A program made the position numbers and the translations under genes. From positions 1 through 64,000 of the forward strand of contig NZ_RBWS01000002.1 of assembly GCF_003627955.1 (NCBI RefSeq): a stretch of 64,000 nt of DNA, given 5' to 3'. The DNA comes from Sphingobacterium puteale. GTDB lineage: Bacteria; Bacteroidota; Bacteroidia; Sphingobacteriales; Sphingobacteriaceae. Shown piece after piece: positions 53,633 through 61,858 of this stretch. How positions within the stretch are numbered: position 1 is the stretch's first letter; each line of letters starts with the position of its first letter. Under the pieces are notes generated by a model that was not told where the DNA came from, searched no databases, and saw nothing but the letters and a program-made list of their open reading frames with translations.

Positions 53633-54025
53633 CTAACGCTCGTATAGCTCTATCGGAAGCTGATCGGGGTCGGCGAAAAAAGTGAACCTTTTTTGTGTTA
53701 GTTCGTCGATCCTTATCCCTTCATGTAGGATACCCGCCTGTTCTAATTTATGTATTTCCGTATCCAGATTATCGACTTCAAAAGCGAGATGCCTTAAACC
53801 TGCAGCTTCAGGAAAACTCGGTCTAGTAGGGGGAGAGGGAAAGGAAAATAGTTCAATGATGTATGTTTCGTTGAGTTTTAAATCTAATTTGTATGAATCC
53901 CGCTCTACCCGATAATGTTCCTGCCAGATTTCAAGGCCGAGGACCTCAGTATAGAATTTTTTCGACCGCTGATAATCGCTACATATGATCGCAATATGGT
54001 GTATTTTGTTTAAGCTTAATTTCAT
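53633..54025 (-). CDS. VOC family protein (glyoxalase I-like)
   Basis: This 130-residue protein has the paired beta-alpha-beta-beta-beta modules of the VOC fold and the four metal-ligand positions: His in IHHIAII, Glu in YIIELF, His in LRHLAFEV and Glu in LPIELYE. It resembles the GloA2/YaeR group, whose substrate is not settled. It overlaps the upstream old yellow enzyme gene by 4 nt, so the two are coupled. Confidence 0.87.
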   Translation of the reverse strand: MKLSLNKIHHIAIICSDYQRSKKFYTEVLGLEIWQEHYRVERDSYKLDLKLNETYIIELFSFPSPPTRPSFPEAAGLRHLAFEVDNLDTEIHKLEQAGILHEGIRIDELTQKRFTFFADPDQLPIELYER

Positions 54026-55083
54026 TTTGCTCTTTCGTATTGTTTTGGCCAGGGGATGTCCACGGATAATTCTTTTGCAAAGTGTAAAGGAAGATGTGGA
54101 TCATCTAAAAAACTCCGAGCAATCATAATTAAATCCGCCTGATCTTTCTCAATAATATCGGCGGCCTGAGTCGCTGTTTTAATAATGCCGACAGTAGCAG
54201 TTTTGCTTCCGGTTTTTTCTTTGATCGCTACAGCAAAAGGAAGTTGATAAGCGGGGCCGACATCAATTTTTTGATGTGAAACAGCTCCACCACTTGATAC
54301 GTCGATGATATCTATACCCTGTTCTACCAAGAGCTTTGACAGTGCTATGGATTGATCAAGGTCCCAACCGTTCGGGGCCCAGTCTGTCGCTGAAATACGT
54401 ACCCATAAACTTTGTGTTGTTATTTCTTGTTTTACCCTTTTGATGATCTCCAGCAAGAAACGGATTCTATTTTCAAATGTACCACCAAATTGGTCTATTC
54501 GTAAGTTGCACAAAGGAGAGAGAAATTGATGGATGAGGTAACCGTGTGCTGCGTGGAGCTCGATGATTTCGTAACCAGCTTGAATAGCTCTTTTGGTAGC
54601 TTGTCCAAACTGTTCGATGATTTCTTCGATCTCATTTGTTTTAAGCTCTTTGGGGGCGTAATCTGTCGGATGGAAAGCCAGTGCCGATGGAGCGACAGTC
54701 TGCCATCCTAGGGCTTCTGAGGGGGCAAATTGACCACGGCCAAGCCAAGGCTTGTTGCTGCTGGCTTTTCGGCCAGCATGCGCGATTTGAATACCGGGGA
54801 GAGCACCGTTTGCTTTGATAAAGGCAGTTATTTCTTTCAATTTGTCAATATGCCGGTCATCCCATATCCCGAGGTCTCCATAGCTGATTCTACCTTCGGG
54901 TGCGACGGCTGTTGCTTCCTGTATGACTGCTGCTGCACCTCCAATGGCAAATTGACCGAGGTGGACAAGATGCCAGTTGTTTGCAAAACCATCTTCAGCA
55001 GAATATTGGCACATAGGGGAAACGACTAAGCGATTTTTCAGGTTTAAGGAACCGATGTTTATCGATGAAAATAGTTTACTCAT
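54022..55083 (-). CDS. namA: NADH:flavin oxidoreductase, old yellow enzyme (YqjM/NamA type)
   Basis: This 353-residue FMN enzyme reduces activated C=C bonds. It shows RLVVSPMCQYSAEDG near residue 18 with the YqjM-type cysteine, IQIAHAGRKAS, the substrate-binding histidines in IELHAAHGYLIHQFLSPLCN and the FMN-phosphate region near DLIMIARSFLDDP. It has no signal peptide. The overlap with the VOC gene suggests a joint detoxification role, which is inference. Confidence 0.92.
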   Translation of the reverse strand: MSKLFSSINIGSLNLKNRLVVSPMCQYSAEDGFANNWHLVHLGQFAIGGAAAVIQEATAVAPEGRISYGDLGIWDDRHIDKLKEITAFIKANGALPGIQIAHAGRKASSNKPWLGRGQFAPSEALGWQTVAPSALAFHPTDYAPKELKTNEIEEIIEQFGQATKRAIQAGYEIIELHAAHGYLIHQFLSPLCNLRIDQFGGTFENRIRFLLEIIKRVKQEITTQSLWVRISATDWAPNGWDLDQSIALSKLLVEQGIDIIDVSSGGAVSHQKIDVGPAYQLPFAVAIKEKTGSKTATVGIIKTATQAADIIEKDQADLIMIARSFLDDPHLPLHFAKELSVDIPWPKQYERAK

Positions 55084-55157
55084 AATTTCTTGTTTATATT
55101 AAACGGGTGTAGTGAGCTCCTGTCTGAGAATGGTGTTGATAGATCATAAATAATTCT

Positions 55158-55192
55158 ATTGCGGGCCTTAAGCGTTGTTAAAGGTCCGCAAT
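55158..55192 (-). terminator. Hairpin after the SDR gene
   Basis: Arms 55158-55171 and 55178-55192 pair with one G-U and one bulge, just past the SDR stop on the minus strand. The T-run is weak, so its strength is uncertain. Confidence 0.45.
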
Positions 55193-55199
55193 AGTGGTT

Positions 55200-55916
55200 T
55201 TATGGATTTGTAGACCATAAAGAGGCTGATTTTAACATCGCTCTTCTAGGCAATTTTAAATTTGCGATAATTAGTTCCGCGAAATCTTCCGGTTGCAATA
55301 CCTTTTCAGGGTCCCCGTCCGTGAGGCCAAGATCCTTCGACATATCTGAAGCGATGGTACTCGGCATCAGGGTGCATACCCGGATGTTGTTTTTACGTAC
55401 TTCACGCATCAAGGAATCAGCAAATCCGATAACGCCAAATTTTGAAGCGCTATAGGCCGATGTGGTAGCCGCGCCATTCAGTCCAGCCGTAGAAGATACC
55501 ATGACAATGTCACCCTGATTTTTTTCAATAAGTTGTGGCAGGATAGCCTTTGTAACAAAATAGGTCCCCAGCAGGTTAACGTTGATAATCGCTGTCCAGT
55601 CATTAACGTCCATGTCCATCACTGAAGAAAAGGAAGATATACCCGCATTGTTAATTAAAATATCAAAATAGCCAAAGGTTTCATTGAGATTTTTAATTTC
55701 CTGTTGCACGGCAGTGTTGTCAGCCACGTCAAATACTGCGTAGGTAACCTCCGTCCCTAATTCAGCCAGTTCGGCAGCGGTCTGTTTCAATGCAGTTTCG
55801 TTTCTGCCCGTAATCGCTACGTGGACGCCTTCTTTAGCCAATGCTACAGCAATGGCCTTGCCCAATCCTTTGGCCCCACCTGTAACTAAAGCCCTTTTTC
55901 CTGTTATATTTTCCAT
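55200..55916 (-). CDS. Short-chain dehydrogenase/reductase, FabG-like
   Basis: This 238-residue classical SDR has the cofactor motif TGGAKGLGKAIA at residue 13, NNAGIS near 90 and the catalytic Ser, Tyr and Lys in VSSTAGLNGAATTSAYSASKFG. Length and motifs fit 3-ketoacyl-ACP reductase, but such SDRs act on many ketones and alcohols. It stands alone between hairpins. Confidence 0.9.
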   Translation of the reverse strand: MENITGKRALVTGGAKGLGKAIAVALAKEGVHVAITGRNETALKQTAAELAELGTEVTYAVFDVADNTAVQQEIKNLNETFGYFDILINNAGISSFSSVMDMDVNDWTAIINVNLLGTYFVTKAILPQLIEKNQGDIVMVSSTAGLNGAATTSAYSASKFGVIGFADSLMREVRKNNIRVCTLMPSTIASDMSKDLGLTDGDPEKVLQPEDFAELIIANLKLPRRAMLKSASLWSTNP

Positions 55917-55973
55917 ACGATAAAAATAAGAATGATCTCCCGGATTACTGTCAGATGAACCTCAAAAGACAGT

Positions 55974-56561
55974 CTATTTAAGCTTTTTGATGAGGTTTTC
56001 TATAATGGGATAGGTATTTGCCCGTACTTCATCAAATTGGTCCACGTGACGCCATTCTGCTTTTGTAATATCTTCGGCTGTTTGCGGGATCAATTTCGGA
56101 ACCTTATTAACGCCCATTTCATACCAGTTTGTTGCCTTTAATACAAACTCGCCGTTGCGTAAATAGTAGGTATGGTATGATGTGGTAATCTTCTTGCCTA
56201 AATAATTTATTTTAATACCACATTCTTCTTCTACTTCACGTACGGCGGCTTCTTTCATCTTTTCATTATCTTCAACCTTACCTTTGGGGAGATCCCATTT
56301 GCCCAAGCGGTAAATAAAAAGATAATCTCCATCACCATTTTTGACCAGCCCGCCAGCTGCTTTGATGATTTTAAGCTTGCTTTTTAAATTTTGAAATACG
56401 GTCTCGAAATCCTTGTTGACGTAGAGATAGGTCTTTGGAACTTTATCAATTTCAGATTGTTTGAAAAGTTTTTGAAGTTCAATGTCTTGAATACTAATTG
56501 TTTGCGTGTTTTCGGTTTTCGAAGGAACAAAATCTGCTAAAATTAGCACGGTTTCGTTCAT
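55974..56561 (-). CDS. Nudix hydrolase
   Basis: This protein of about 195 residues has a complete Nudix box (GKVEDNEKMKEAAVREVEEECGI) near residue 110, preceded by WDLPKG, so it should hydrolyse a nucleoside diphosphate derivative with Mg. The first 80 residues form an extra N-terminal domain. The frame continues to 56585, overlapping pyrE, but the ATG at 56561 avoids that overlap and is preferred. It is divergent from pyrE. Confidence 0.87.
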   Translation of the reverse strand: MNETVLILADFVPSKTENTQTISIQDIELQKLFKQSEIDKVPKTYLYVNKDFETVFQNLKSKLKIIKAAGGLVKNGDGDYLFIYRLGKWDLPKGKVEDNEKMKEAAVREVEEECGIKINYLGKKITTSYHTYYLRNGEFVLKATNWYEMGVNKVPKLIPQTAEDITKAEWRHVDQFDEVRANTYPIIENLIKKLK

Positions 56562-56571
56562 ATAAATTTTA

Positions 56572-56579
56572 TAAATTTG
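56572..56579 (+). promoter_or_regulatory. -7 promoter box of pyrE
   Basis: TAAATTTG, then CGCC, then the ATG. The 4-nt gap implies a leaderless mRNA. No clear -33 box. Confidence 0.55.
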
Positions 56580-56583
56580 CGCC

Positions 56584-57234
56584 ATGAATAATTTAAATGA
56601 GGTTGAACAAAAAGTTGCTGAATCCTTATTGCAAATTAAAGCAATAAAATTGCAACCTAAAAGTCCTTTTACTTGGGCGTCGGGTTGGAAGTCTCCAATT
56701 TACTGTGATAACCGTATCACTTTATCTCATCCAGCAATACGTACGTATATTCGTCAGAAGCTTTCTAAGCTTATTCAAGAAGAGTTTGGATCAATAGATA
56801 TGATTTCTGGAGTTGCTACGGCAGGTATTCCACAAGGGGTGCTGGTAGCGCAGGATTTAGGCCTGCCGTTTTCTTATGTTAGAAGCTCAGCGAAAGATCA
56901 CGGCCGTCAAAATATGATTGAAGGCGAGGTCGTTAGTGGTCAACGTGTCGTTGTGGTTGAAGATTTAATTTCAACAGGTAAAAGTAGCCTGATCGCTGTT
57001 AAAGCATTGCGCGAAGCAGGTTGCAATGTTGTTGGATTGGTTTCCATATTTACGTATGGATTGCAACAGGCGACAGATAATTTTGCAGATGCAAAATGTC
57101 CTTATTTCAGTCTATGTAACTACGACGCGCTAATTCAGGTTGCAGCCGAAAATAGCTATGTATTGGAAGAGGATGTTGAAATTTTGAAAAAGTGGCGATT
57201 GAATCCTGCGGGATGGGGTGAAAACTTTCAATAA
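56584..57234 (+). CDS. pyrE: Orotate phosphoribosyltransferase
   Basis: This 216-residue enzyme makes orotidine monophosphate from orotate and PRPP in pyrimidine synthesis. It shows SPFTWASGWKSPIYCDNR near residue 23, VATAGIPQGVLVA and the PRPP-binding VVVVEDLISTGKSS near 122. The start is fixed by the -7 box 4 nt upstream. An SRPBCC gene follows after 19 nt. Confidence 0.95.
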   Translation: MNNLNEVEQKVAESLLQIKAIKLQPKSPFTWASGWKSPIYCDNRITLSHPAIRTYIRQKLSKLIQEEFGSIDMISGVATAGIPQGVLVAQDLGLPFSYVRSSAKDHGRQNMIEGEVVSGQRVVVVEDLISTGKSSLIAVKALREAGCNVVGLVSIFTYGLQQATDNFADAKCPYFSLCNYDALIQVAAENSYVLEEDVEILKKWRLNPAGWGENFQ

Positions 57235-57253
57235 AGATCAATAATTTACCGTT

Positions 57254-57652
57254 ATGACTACCATTCAGAATACCACAGAAATCAACAGGAATGTAGGCGA
57301 AGTATTTGCTTTTTTGACTGATCTCAACAATCACGAACAGTTAATGCCTGAAAATATTTATAATTGGTCTTCAACAACAGACGAAGCCCGATTTACCATT
57401 CAAAATATGGCGAAATTGGCGTTAAAGGTTGAAGAGCGGATAGTCAATCAATTGATTAAGCTCGTTCCATCCGAAAAGGCACCATTTGAGGTTACCTTAC
57501 GCTGGGAACTACAGGCCGTATCGGATACGGTGACGAAAGCGAGCTTTGTGATTGATGCCGATTTAAATATGATGATGAAAATGATCGCTACAGGTCCGCT
57601 TCAAAAGCTGATCGATTTTCAGGTAAACAAACTGAAAGCAGTGCTGGGATAG
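57254..57652 (+). CDS. SRPBCC family protein
   Basis: This 132-residue protein has the START/SRPBCC pattern (TEINRNVGEVFAFLTDLNNHEQLMP start, WELQAVSDTVTKASFVIDADL middle, amphipathic C-terminal helix LQKLIDFQVNKLKAVL). Such folds bind a hydrophobic ligand; the ligand is unknown. It lies 19 nt after pyrE and ends before a strong terminator. Confidence 0.85.
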   Translation: MTTIQNTTEINRNVGEVFAFLTDLNNHEQLMPENIYNWSSTTDEARFTIQNMAKLALKVEERIVNQLIKLVPSEKAPFEVTLRWELQAVSDTVTKASFVIDADLNMMMKMIATGPLQKLIDFQVNKLKAVLG

Positions 57653-57670
57653 TAGGTGTTGTGACGGATT

Positions 57671-57718
57671 ATAACATAAAAAAAGCTCGATCGTTAGATC
57701 GAGCTTTTTTTATGTTAT
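57671..57718. terminator. Bidirectional terminator with a perfect 22-bp stem
   Basis: Arms 57671-57692 and 57697-57718 are exactly complementary with a 4-nt loop. The right arm covers the stop codon of the superoxide dismutase gene on the minus strand. A- and T-runs are present on both sides of the GC core. Confidence 0.9.
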
Positions 57719-58431
57719 GCTATTCGCTCATTTACTTTTTTCCAGTTGACAACGTTCCACCAATTTTTGATATAGTCTGCCCTTTTGTTTTGGTAATGTA
57801 AGTAATAAGCATGCTCCCAAACGTCGAGACCCAAAACGGGGATACCTTTTACTTCCGCGACATCCATTAATGGATTATCCTGATTTGGCGTAGACGTTAT
57901 TTTCAGGTTTCCTGAATCGTCGAGGATCAACCAAGCCCATCCCGATCCAAAACGGGTGGTTGCTGCAGCGGCAAATTGCTCTTTGAATTTGTCAATTGAA
58001 CCGAAAGTCTTATTGATCATCGCCAGCAGTTTTTCCGAAGGCTGGCTTGCTTTGTCGGACAGGCTTTCCCAAAAGAAATTGTGATTCCAGGCACCTCCCG
58101 CATTATTTCTGGCTTTTGCGGAATATTTGGATATGTTAGCTAAAAGTTGCTCTTCTGAAGTTTCTTTGATGGATTCAGCAACAATGGCCTCGTTGACGGC
58201 GTTGATATAGGCCATATGGTGCTTTGTATAATGGATTTCCATCGTCAGGGCATCAATATTGGGCTCCAAAGCGGCATAACTGAAAGGTAACTTGACTTGA
58301 GAAAACTTTAAAGCAGCGGCATTTAATTCAGTTTCTTTCGCGGAAGCAATATCTTGTAATATTGATCCAGATACAGCAATACCTAATGTGGCTTTTGCTG
58401 CATTTTGAAGGAAGTTTCTGCGTGTTTGCAT
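57715..58431 (-). CDS. Fe/Mn superoxide dismutase with Tat-type signal
   Basis: This 238-residue protein begins with a twin-arginine-like signal (MQTRRNFLQNAAKATLGIAVSGS), then the SOD fold. Metal ligands are His in MEIHYTKHH (near 68), His in NHNFFWESL, and Asp and His in LDVWEHAYY. It should convert superoxide to peroxide and oxygen. The leader suggests export to the periplasm, in contrast to the usual cytoplasmic enzyme. Confidence 0.92.
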   Translation of the reverse strand: MQTRRNFLQNAAKATLGIAVSGSILQDIASAKETELNAAALKFSQVKLPFSYAALEPNIDALTMEIHYTKHHMAYINAVNEAIVAESIKETSEEQLLANISKYSAKARNNAGGAWNHNFFWESLSDKASQPSEKLLAMINKTFGSIDKFKEQFAAAATTRFGSGWAWLILDDSGNLKITSTPNQDNPLMDVAEVKGIPVLGLDVWEHAYYLHYQNKRADYIKNWWNVVNWKKVNERIA

Positions 58432-58572
58432 ATAATCTTAATATGATAAGTTTTAATATAAATATAACGTGAAATTCTACAATTATTGTACGAGAATTGT
58501 CTGTCAATTGTAATACAACAAAATTGTTATATAGCGCATCCCTAAAAAGCCGCTTTCGAATCCTTTTTTTCA

Positions 58573-58604
58573 TTTGTGTAAGCCAAAATTCGACAGTATA
58601 TTTG
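58573..58604 (+). promoter_or_regulatory. Promoter of the ferredoxin-reductase gene
   Basis: TTTG (58573-58576), 20 nt, TATATTTG (58597-58604), then GCTT and the ATG. A complete promoter with the expected start at the start codon. Confidence 0.7.
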
Positions 58605-58608
58605 GCTT

Positions 58609-59655
58609 ATGTACGCATTACGAATAGCAAAGATAATTCCTCAGCCCAATAATAATATTACTTTTCAGCTGGAATCTACTGACGGTGGCTATCCTCCTTA
58701 TAAAGCTGGTCAATTTATTACGCTTTCTTTTATGTTTGGTGATCGGGAAGTGCGTCGTTCTTATTCTTTAAATAGTTCCCCAGATTATAATGAGCCGCTA
58801 AGCATCACCGTAAAACGTGTGGAAAATGGCGAAATTTCGAGGTTACTTCATCATACGATAAGCGAAGGGGATATTGTTCAAGCCATGGAGCCACAGGGAT
58901 TATTTATCTATGAGCCCGAACAATATAAAGTAAGGACTTTATTTCTATTTGCCGCCGGTATTGGTATAACGCCTTTGTATTCGATTCTTAAAACGGCACT
59001 TCTTGTTGAAGAGAAATCTAAGGTCGTTTTGGTATATAGCAATCGATCTGCTGATCAGGCACCCTTTCGGGAGGAATTGGAGGAATGGGCCAAGCGATTC
59101 CCAGATCGTTTAACGATCGTCTGGATTTATTCCAACAGTAAATATCTGATGAAGGCCCGTCTGAACAGGGATTATATTCTTTCCATTGTCAAGGATCATC
59201 TCGTTGGGCCAAAAGAGGATGCATTATGCTATACCTGCGGGCCGGTTATTTATATGGATTTATGCCGTTTCACACTTTTGGGAATGGGCTTTGATACTAA
59301 TCAGATAAAAAGAGAAACGTTTTTATTGCCTGAAAATGAGGAAGATGATGACGACGAAACTGAAAAGGTAATCGATACGACGTCTTATCAGATCAAGTTA
59401 CATTTTCAGGACGAAACCTATGCGCTTGAGATTCCTTACAATAAGTCCATTTTGGACGTAGGACTTGAGCATAAGATCAAACTGCCTTATTCCTGCAGGT
59501 CTGGTATGTGCAGCACTTGTATTGCTCAATGTTCCAAAGGAAAAGTGAGAATGGATTACAATGAAGTGCTAACAGACCGAGAAATGGAGAATGGACGTAT
59601 CTTGCTGTGTACCGGTCACCCGCTGGAGCATGGAACCGAGATCGAGGTGTTATAA
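58609..59655 (+). CDS. PaaE-like oxidoreductase (FNR plus 2Fe-2S ferredoxin)
   Basis: This 348-residue protein has an FAD-binding barrel (YKAGQFITLSF and REVRRSYSLNSSP), an NAD(P)-binding domain (FLFAAGIGITPLYSIL near 105, CYTCGPVIYMDL) and a C-terminal plant-type ferredoxin with the cluster cysteines in CRSGMCSTCIAQC and LLCTGHP. It transfers electrons from NAD(P)H to a partner such as an oxygenase. No oxygenase gene is adjacent, so the partner is unknown. Confidence 0.92.
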   Translation: MYALRIAKIIPQPNNNITFQLESTDGGYPPYKAGQFITLSFMFGDREVRRSYSLNSSPDYNEPLSITVKRVENGEISRLLHHTISEGDIVQAMEPQGLFIYEPEQYKVRTLFLFAAGIGITPLYSILKTALLVEEKSKVVLVYSNRSADQAPFREELEEWAKRFPDRLTIVWIYSNSKYLMKARLNRDYILSIVKDHLVGPKEDALCYTCGPVIYMDLCRFTLLGMGFDTNQIKRETFLLPENEEDDDDETEKVIDTTSYQIKLHFQDETYALEIPYNKSILDVGLEHKIKLPYSCRSGMCSTCIAQCSKGKVRMDYNEVLTDREMENGRILLCTGHPLEHGTEIEVL

Positions 59656-59762
59656 AGGAGGATGTTTGCCTCGTTTATTTGATGAACTACGGATATTTCA
59701 GAATAATATTTCAATAAAGTGATTGATGTTGTTTATTTGTTCTGTTTGAGTCCCAATAAAAA

Positions 59763-59793
59763 TTGCATTTCAGAGCAAATTTAGTTAAGTTTG
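59763..59793 (+). promoter_or_regulatory. Promoter of the acetoacetyl-CoA synthetase gene
   Basis: TTG (59763-59765), 20 nt, TAAGTTTG (59786-59793), 28 nt before the ATG. Confidence 0.55.
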
Positions 59794-59821
59794 GATATAA
59801 CCGTTTTTATATCTAACTATT

Positions 59822-61750
59822 ATGGGAAAATTACTCTGGAGCCCGACAGAAGAGCAGCAATCTCAATCGGAGATCAATAGATTCAAACAGTATGTCGAAC
59901 AGCGATATCAATTATCCTTTGCGTCTTATCACGAGCTCTGGAAATGGTCAACTGCGCATATTGCTGACTTTTGGGAGAGTGTTGCAACTTATTTTAAGAT
60001 AGAATTTCGTTCAGATTTTACGCATATATTAACTTATCCCGCGGACAGAGCTAGTTTTATCGGGACGAAATGGTTCAGTGGAGCGACGTTAAGCTACGCG
60101 GAGCATGTGTTTCGCCGTGCCACAGATACCCGGCCCGCTCTTGTTTTCCAGTCGGAACAAGATTCTCGACGTGAAGTCTCCTGGGAAGAGTTGAGGGGAA
60201 TGGTGCTCAGATTACAGGTGTATTTAAAAAATCAGGGGGTCTCGAAAGGGGATCGCGTGGCAGGCGTGCTGGTTAACGGGGTTGAAGCTATAGCTTTATT
60301 TTTGGCTACGAATTCAATTGGAGCAATCTGGTCCTGTTGTTCCCCTGACTTTGGTGAGGCAAGTATTCAAGATCGTTTTGAGCAAATCGAGCCAAAGGTG
60401 CTTTTTGCAAATGCGGAGTACACTTATAATGGACGGGTCTTTGAGAAAGAAGAAAGTGTACGAAAGCTCGCGGAATGTTTGCCCTCCCTGAAGGCCTGTG
60501 TTTTTATTCATGATAAAAACTGGCAAATGATCATGAATTCTACCATCCCCCAGGGTGAACTTCAGTTTACAGCCGTGGCTTTTGAAGATCCCATATGGAT
60601 CTTGTATTCTTCGGGAACGACAGGAAAACCTAAAGCGATCACACATGGCGCCGGAGGGATGCTGTTAGAACACATGAAAGCCTTAGGGTTGCATCAGAAT
60701 GTGCAGGAGGGAGAGCGGTTTATGTGGTATACGACAACAGGCTGGATGATGTGGAATTATGCACTTTCGGCACTATTAATGGGCAATACCTTGTGTATAT
60801 ATGACGGGGCAACCAACTTCCCGGATAAACTGAGCCTGTGGAGGTTTGCAAAAGAAACTGGCGTTGATCATTTTGGTGTGGGCGCTGCTTATTTAATTTC
60901 TTGTCAGGATCAGGATCTAAAAGCATTGGAGTATATGCCGAAAACAATTGGATCGACCGGTTCTCCATTACCACCAGCTATTTTTGAATGGATTCATCAG
61001 CAATTTCCGGAAACTCAGATTATTTCGTTGAGTGGTGGTACGGATGTCTGCAGTGCTTTTCTTTCAGGATGCACCTTGCTTGATGTGCATGCCGGTGAAA
61101 TACAGTGCCGTACCTTAGGATCCAAAATAGAAGCTTTTAACGCAGATGGAATCGCTGTCTATGAAGAGGTGGGGGAGCTGGTTATTTTGGAACCGATGCC
61201 TTGTATGCCGATTTACTTCTGGAATGATGCGGGCAATCAAAAATATTATGATAGTTACTTCGATAAGTATGCCGGTATCTGGAGCCATGGTGACTGGATT
61301 CAGATAACGAAGAATGACGGAATAATTATGTATGGTCGCTCTGATGCTACCCTTAATCGTGGCGGCGTACGCATCGGGACTGCTGAAATCTATAATGTAT
61401 TGAATGCAACAGATGAGGTGCAGGATAGTTTGGTCATTTGTGTCGATCACGAAAATGGCTCTTCTGATATGTTACTTTTTGTTCAGCTAAAAAGCGGGAC
61501 CTTAACGGATGAACTGAAGGATAAAATCAAAAAATCTCTTCGAAGGGAATACAGTCCCAGGCATGTGCCCGATCAAATTTTTCAGGTTTCCGACGTCCCC
61601 TATACCTGGAGCGGGAAAAAGCTGGAACTGCCAATAAAAAAGATTTTCTCAGGTATTCCTACCGAGCGGGCAGTTTCAAAAGATGTCATGCGTAATCCGG
61701 AGGCTGTGAATGGATTTGAAATAATTAGCAAAACATGGAATATGTTGTAA
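59822..61750 (+). CDS. Acetoacetate-CoA ligase
   Basis: This 642-residue ANL-family enzyme activates acetoacetate to acetoacetyl-CoA with ATP. It shows the AMP-binding loop ILYSSGTTGKPKAITHG near 260, TTTGWMMWNY, SLSGGTDVCSAFLSG and the C-terminal TLNRGGVRIGTAEIY and SGKKLELPIKK, with the family's N-terminal cap (YHELWKWSTAHIADFW). Its neighbours suggest it uses acetoacetate from leucine breakdown. Confidence 0.93.
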   Translation: MGKLLWSPTEEQQSQSEINRFKQYVEQRYQLSFASYHELWKWSTAHIADFWESVATYFKIEFRSDFTHILTYPADRASFIGTKWFSGATLSYAEHVFRRATDTRPALVFQSEQDSRREVSWEELRGMVLRLQVYLKNQGVSKGDRVAGVLVNGVEAIALFLATNSIGAIWSCCSPDFGEASIQDRFEQIEPKVLFANAEYTYNGRVFEKEESVRKLAECLPSLKACVFIHDKNWQMIMNSTIPQGELQFTAVAFEDPIWILYSSGTTGKPKAITHGAGGMLLEHMKALGLHQNVQEGERFMWYTTTGWMMWNYALSALLMGNTLCIYDGATNFPDKLSLWRFAKETGVDHFGVGAAYLISCQDQDLKALEYMPKTIGSTGSPLPPAIFEWIHQQFPETQIISLSGGTDVCSAFLSGCTLLDVHAGEIQCRTLGSKIEAFNADGIAVYEEVGELVILEPMPCMPIYFWNDAGNQKYYDSYFDKYAGIWSHGDWIQITKNDGIIMYGRSDATLNRGGVRIGTAEIYNVLNATDEVQDSLVICVDHENGSSDMLLFVQLKSGTLTDELKDKIKKSLRREYSPRHVPDQIFQVSDVPYTWSGKKLELPIKKIFSGIPTERAVSKDVMRNPEAVNGFEIISKTWNML

Positions 61751-61780
61751 TGAATAAAAGATTGGTCATACATCTTTTCA

Positions 61781-61813
61781 CCCCTCCGCGGTCACCGATC
61801 GTGGAGGGGTTTG
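61781..61813. terminator. Intrinsic terminator after the acetoacetyl-CoA synthetase gene
   Basis: A 7-bp GC stem (CCCCTCC at 61781-61787, GGAGGGG at 61803-61809) with a 15-nt loop is followed by a short T-run. It could also stop the convergent carboxylase transcript. Confidence 0.6.
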
Positions 61814-61858
61814 TATTGTTGGGATAAACCTTTTAGGGAGTCTATTGGTCGAATATTC

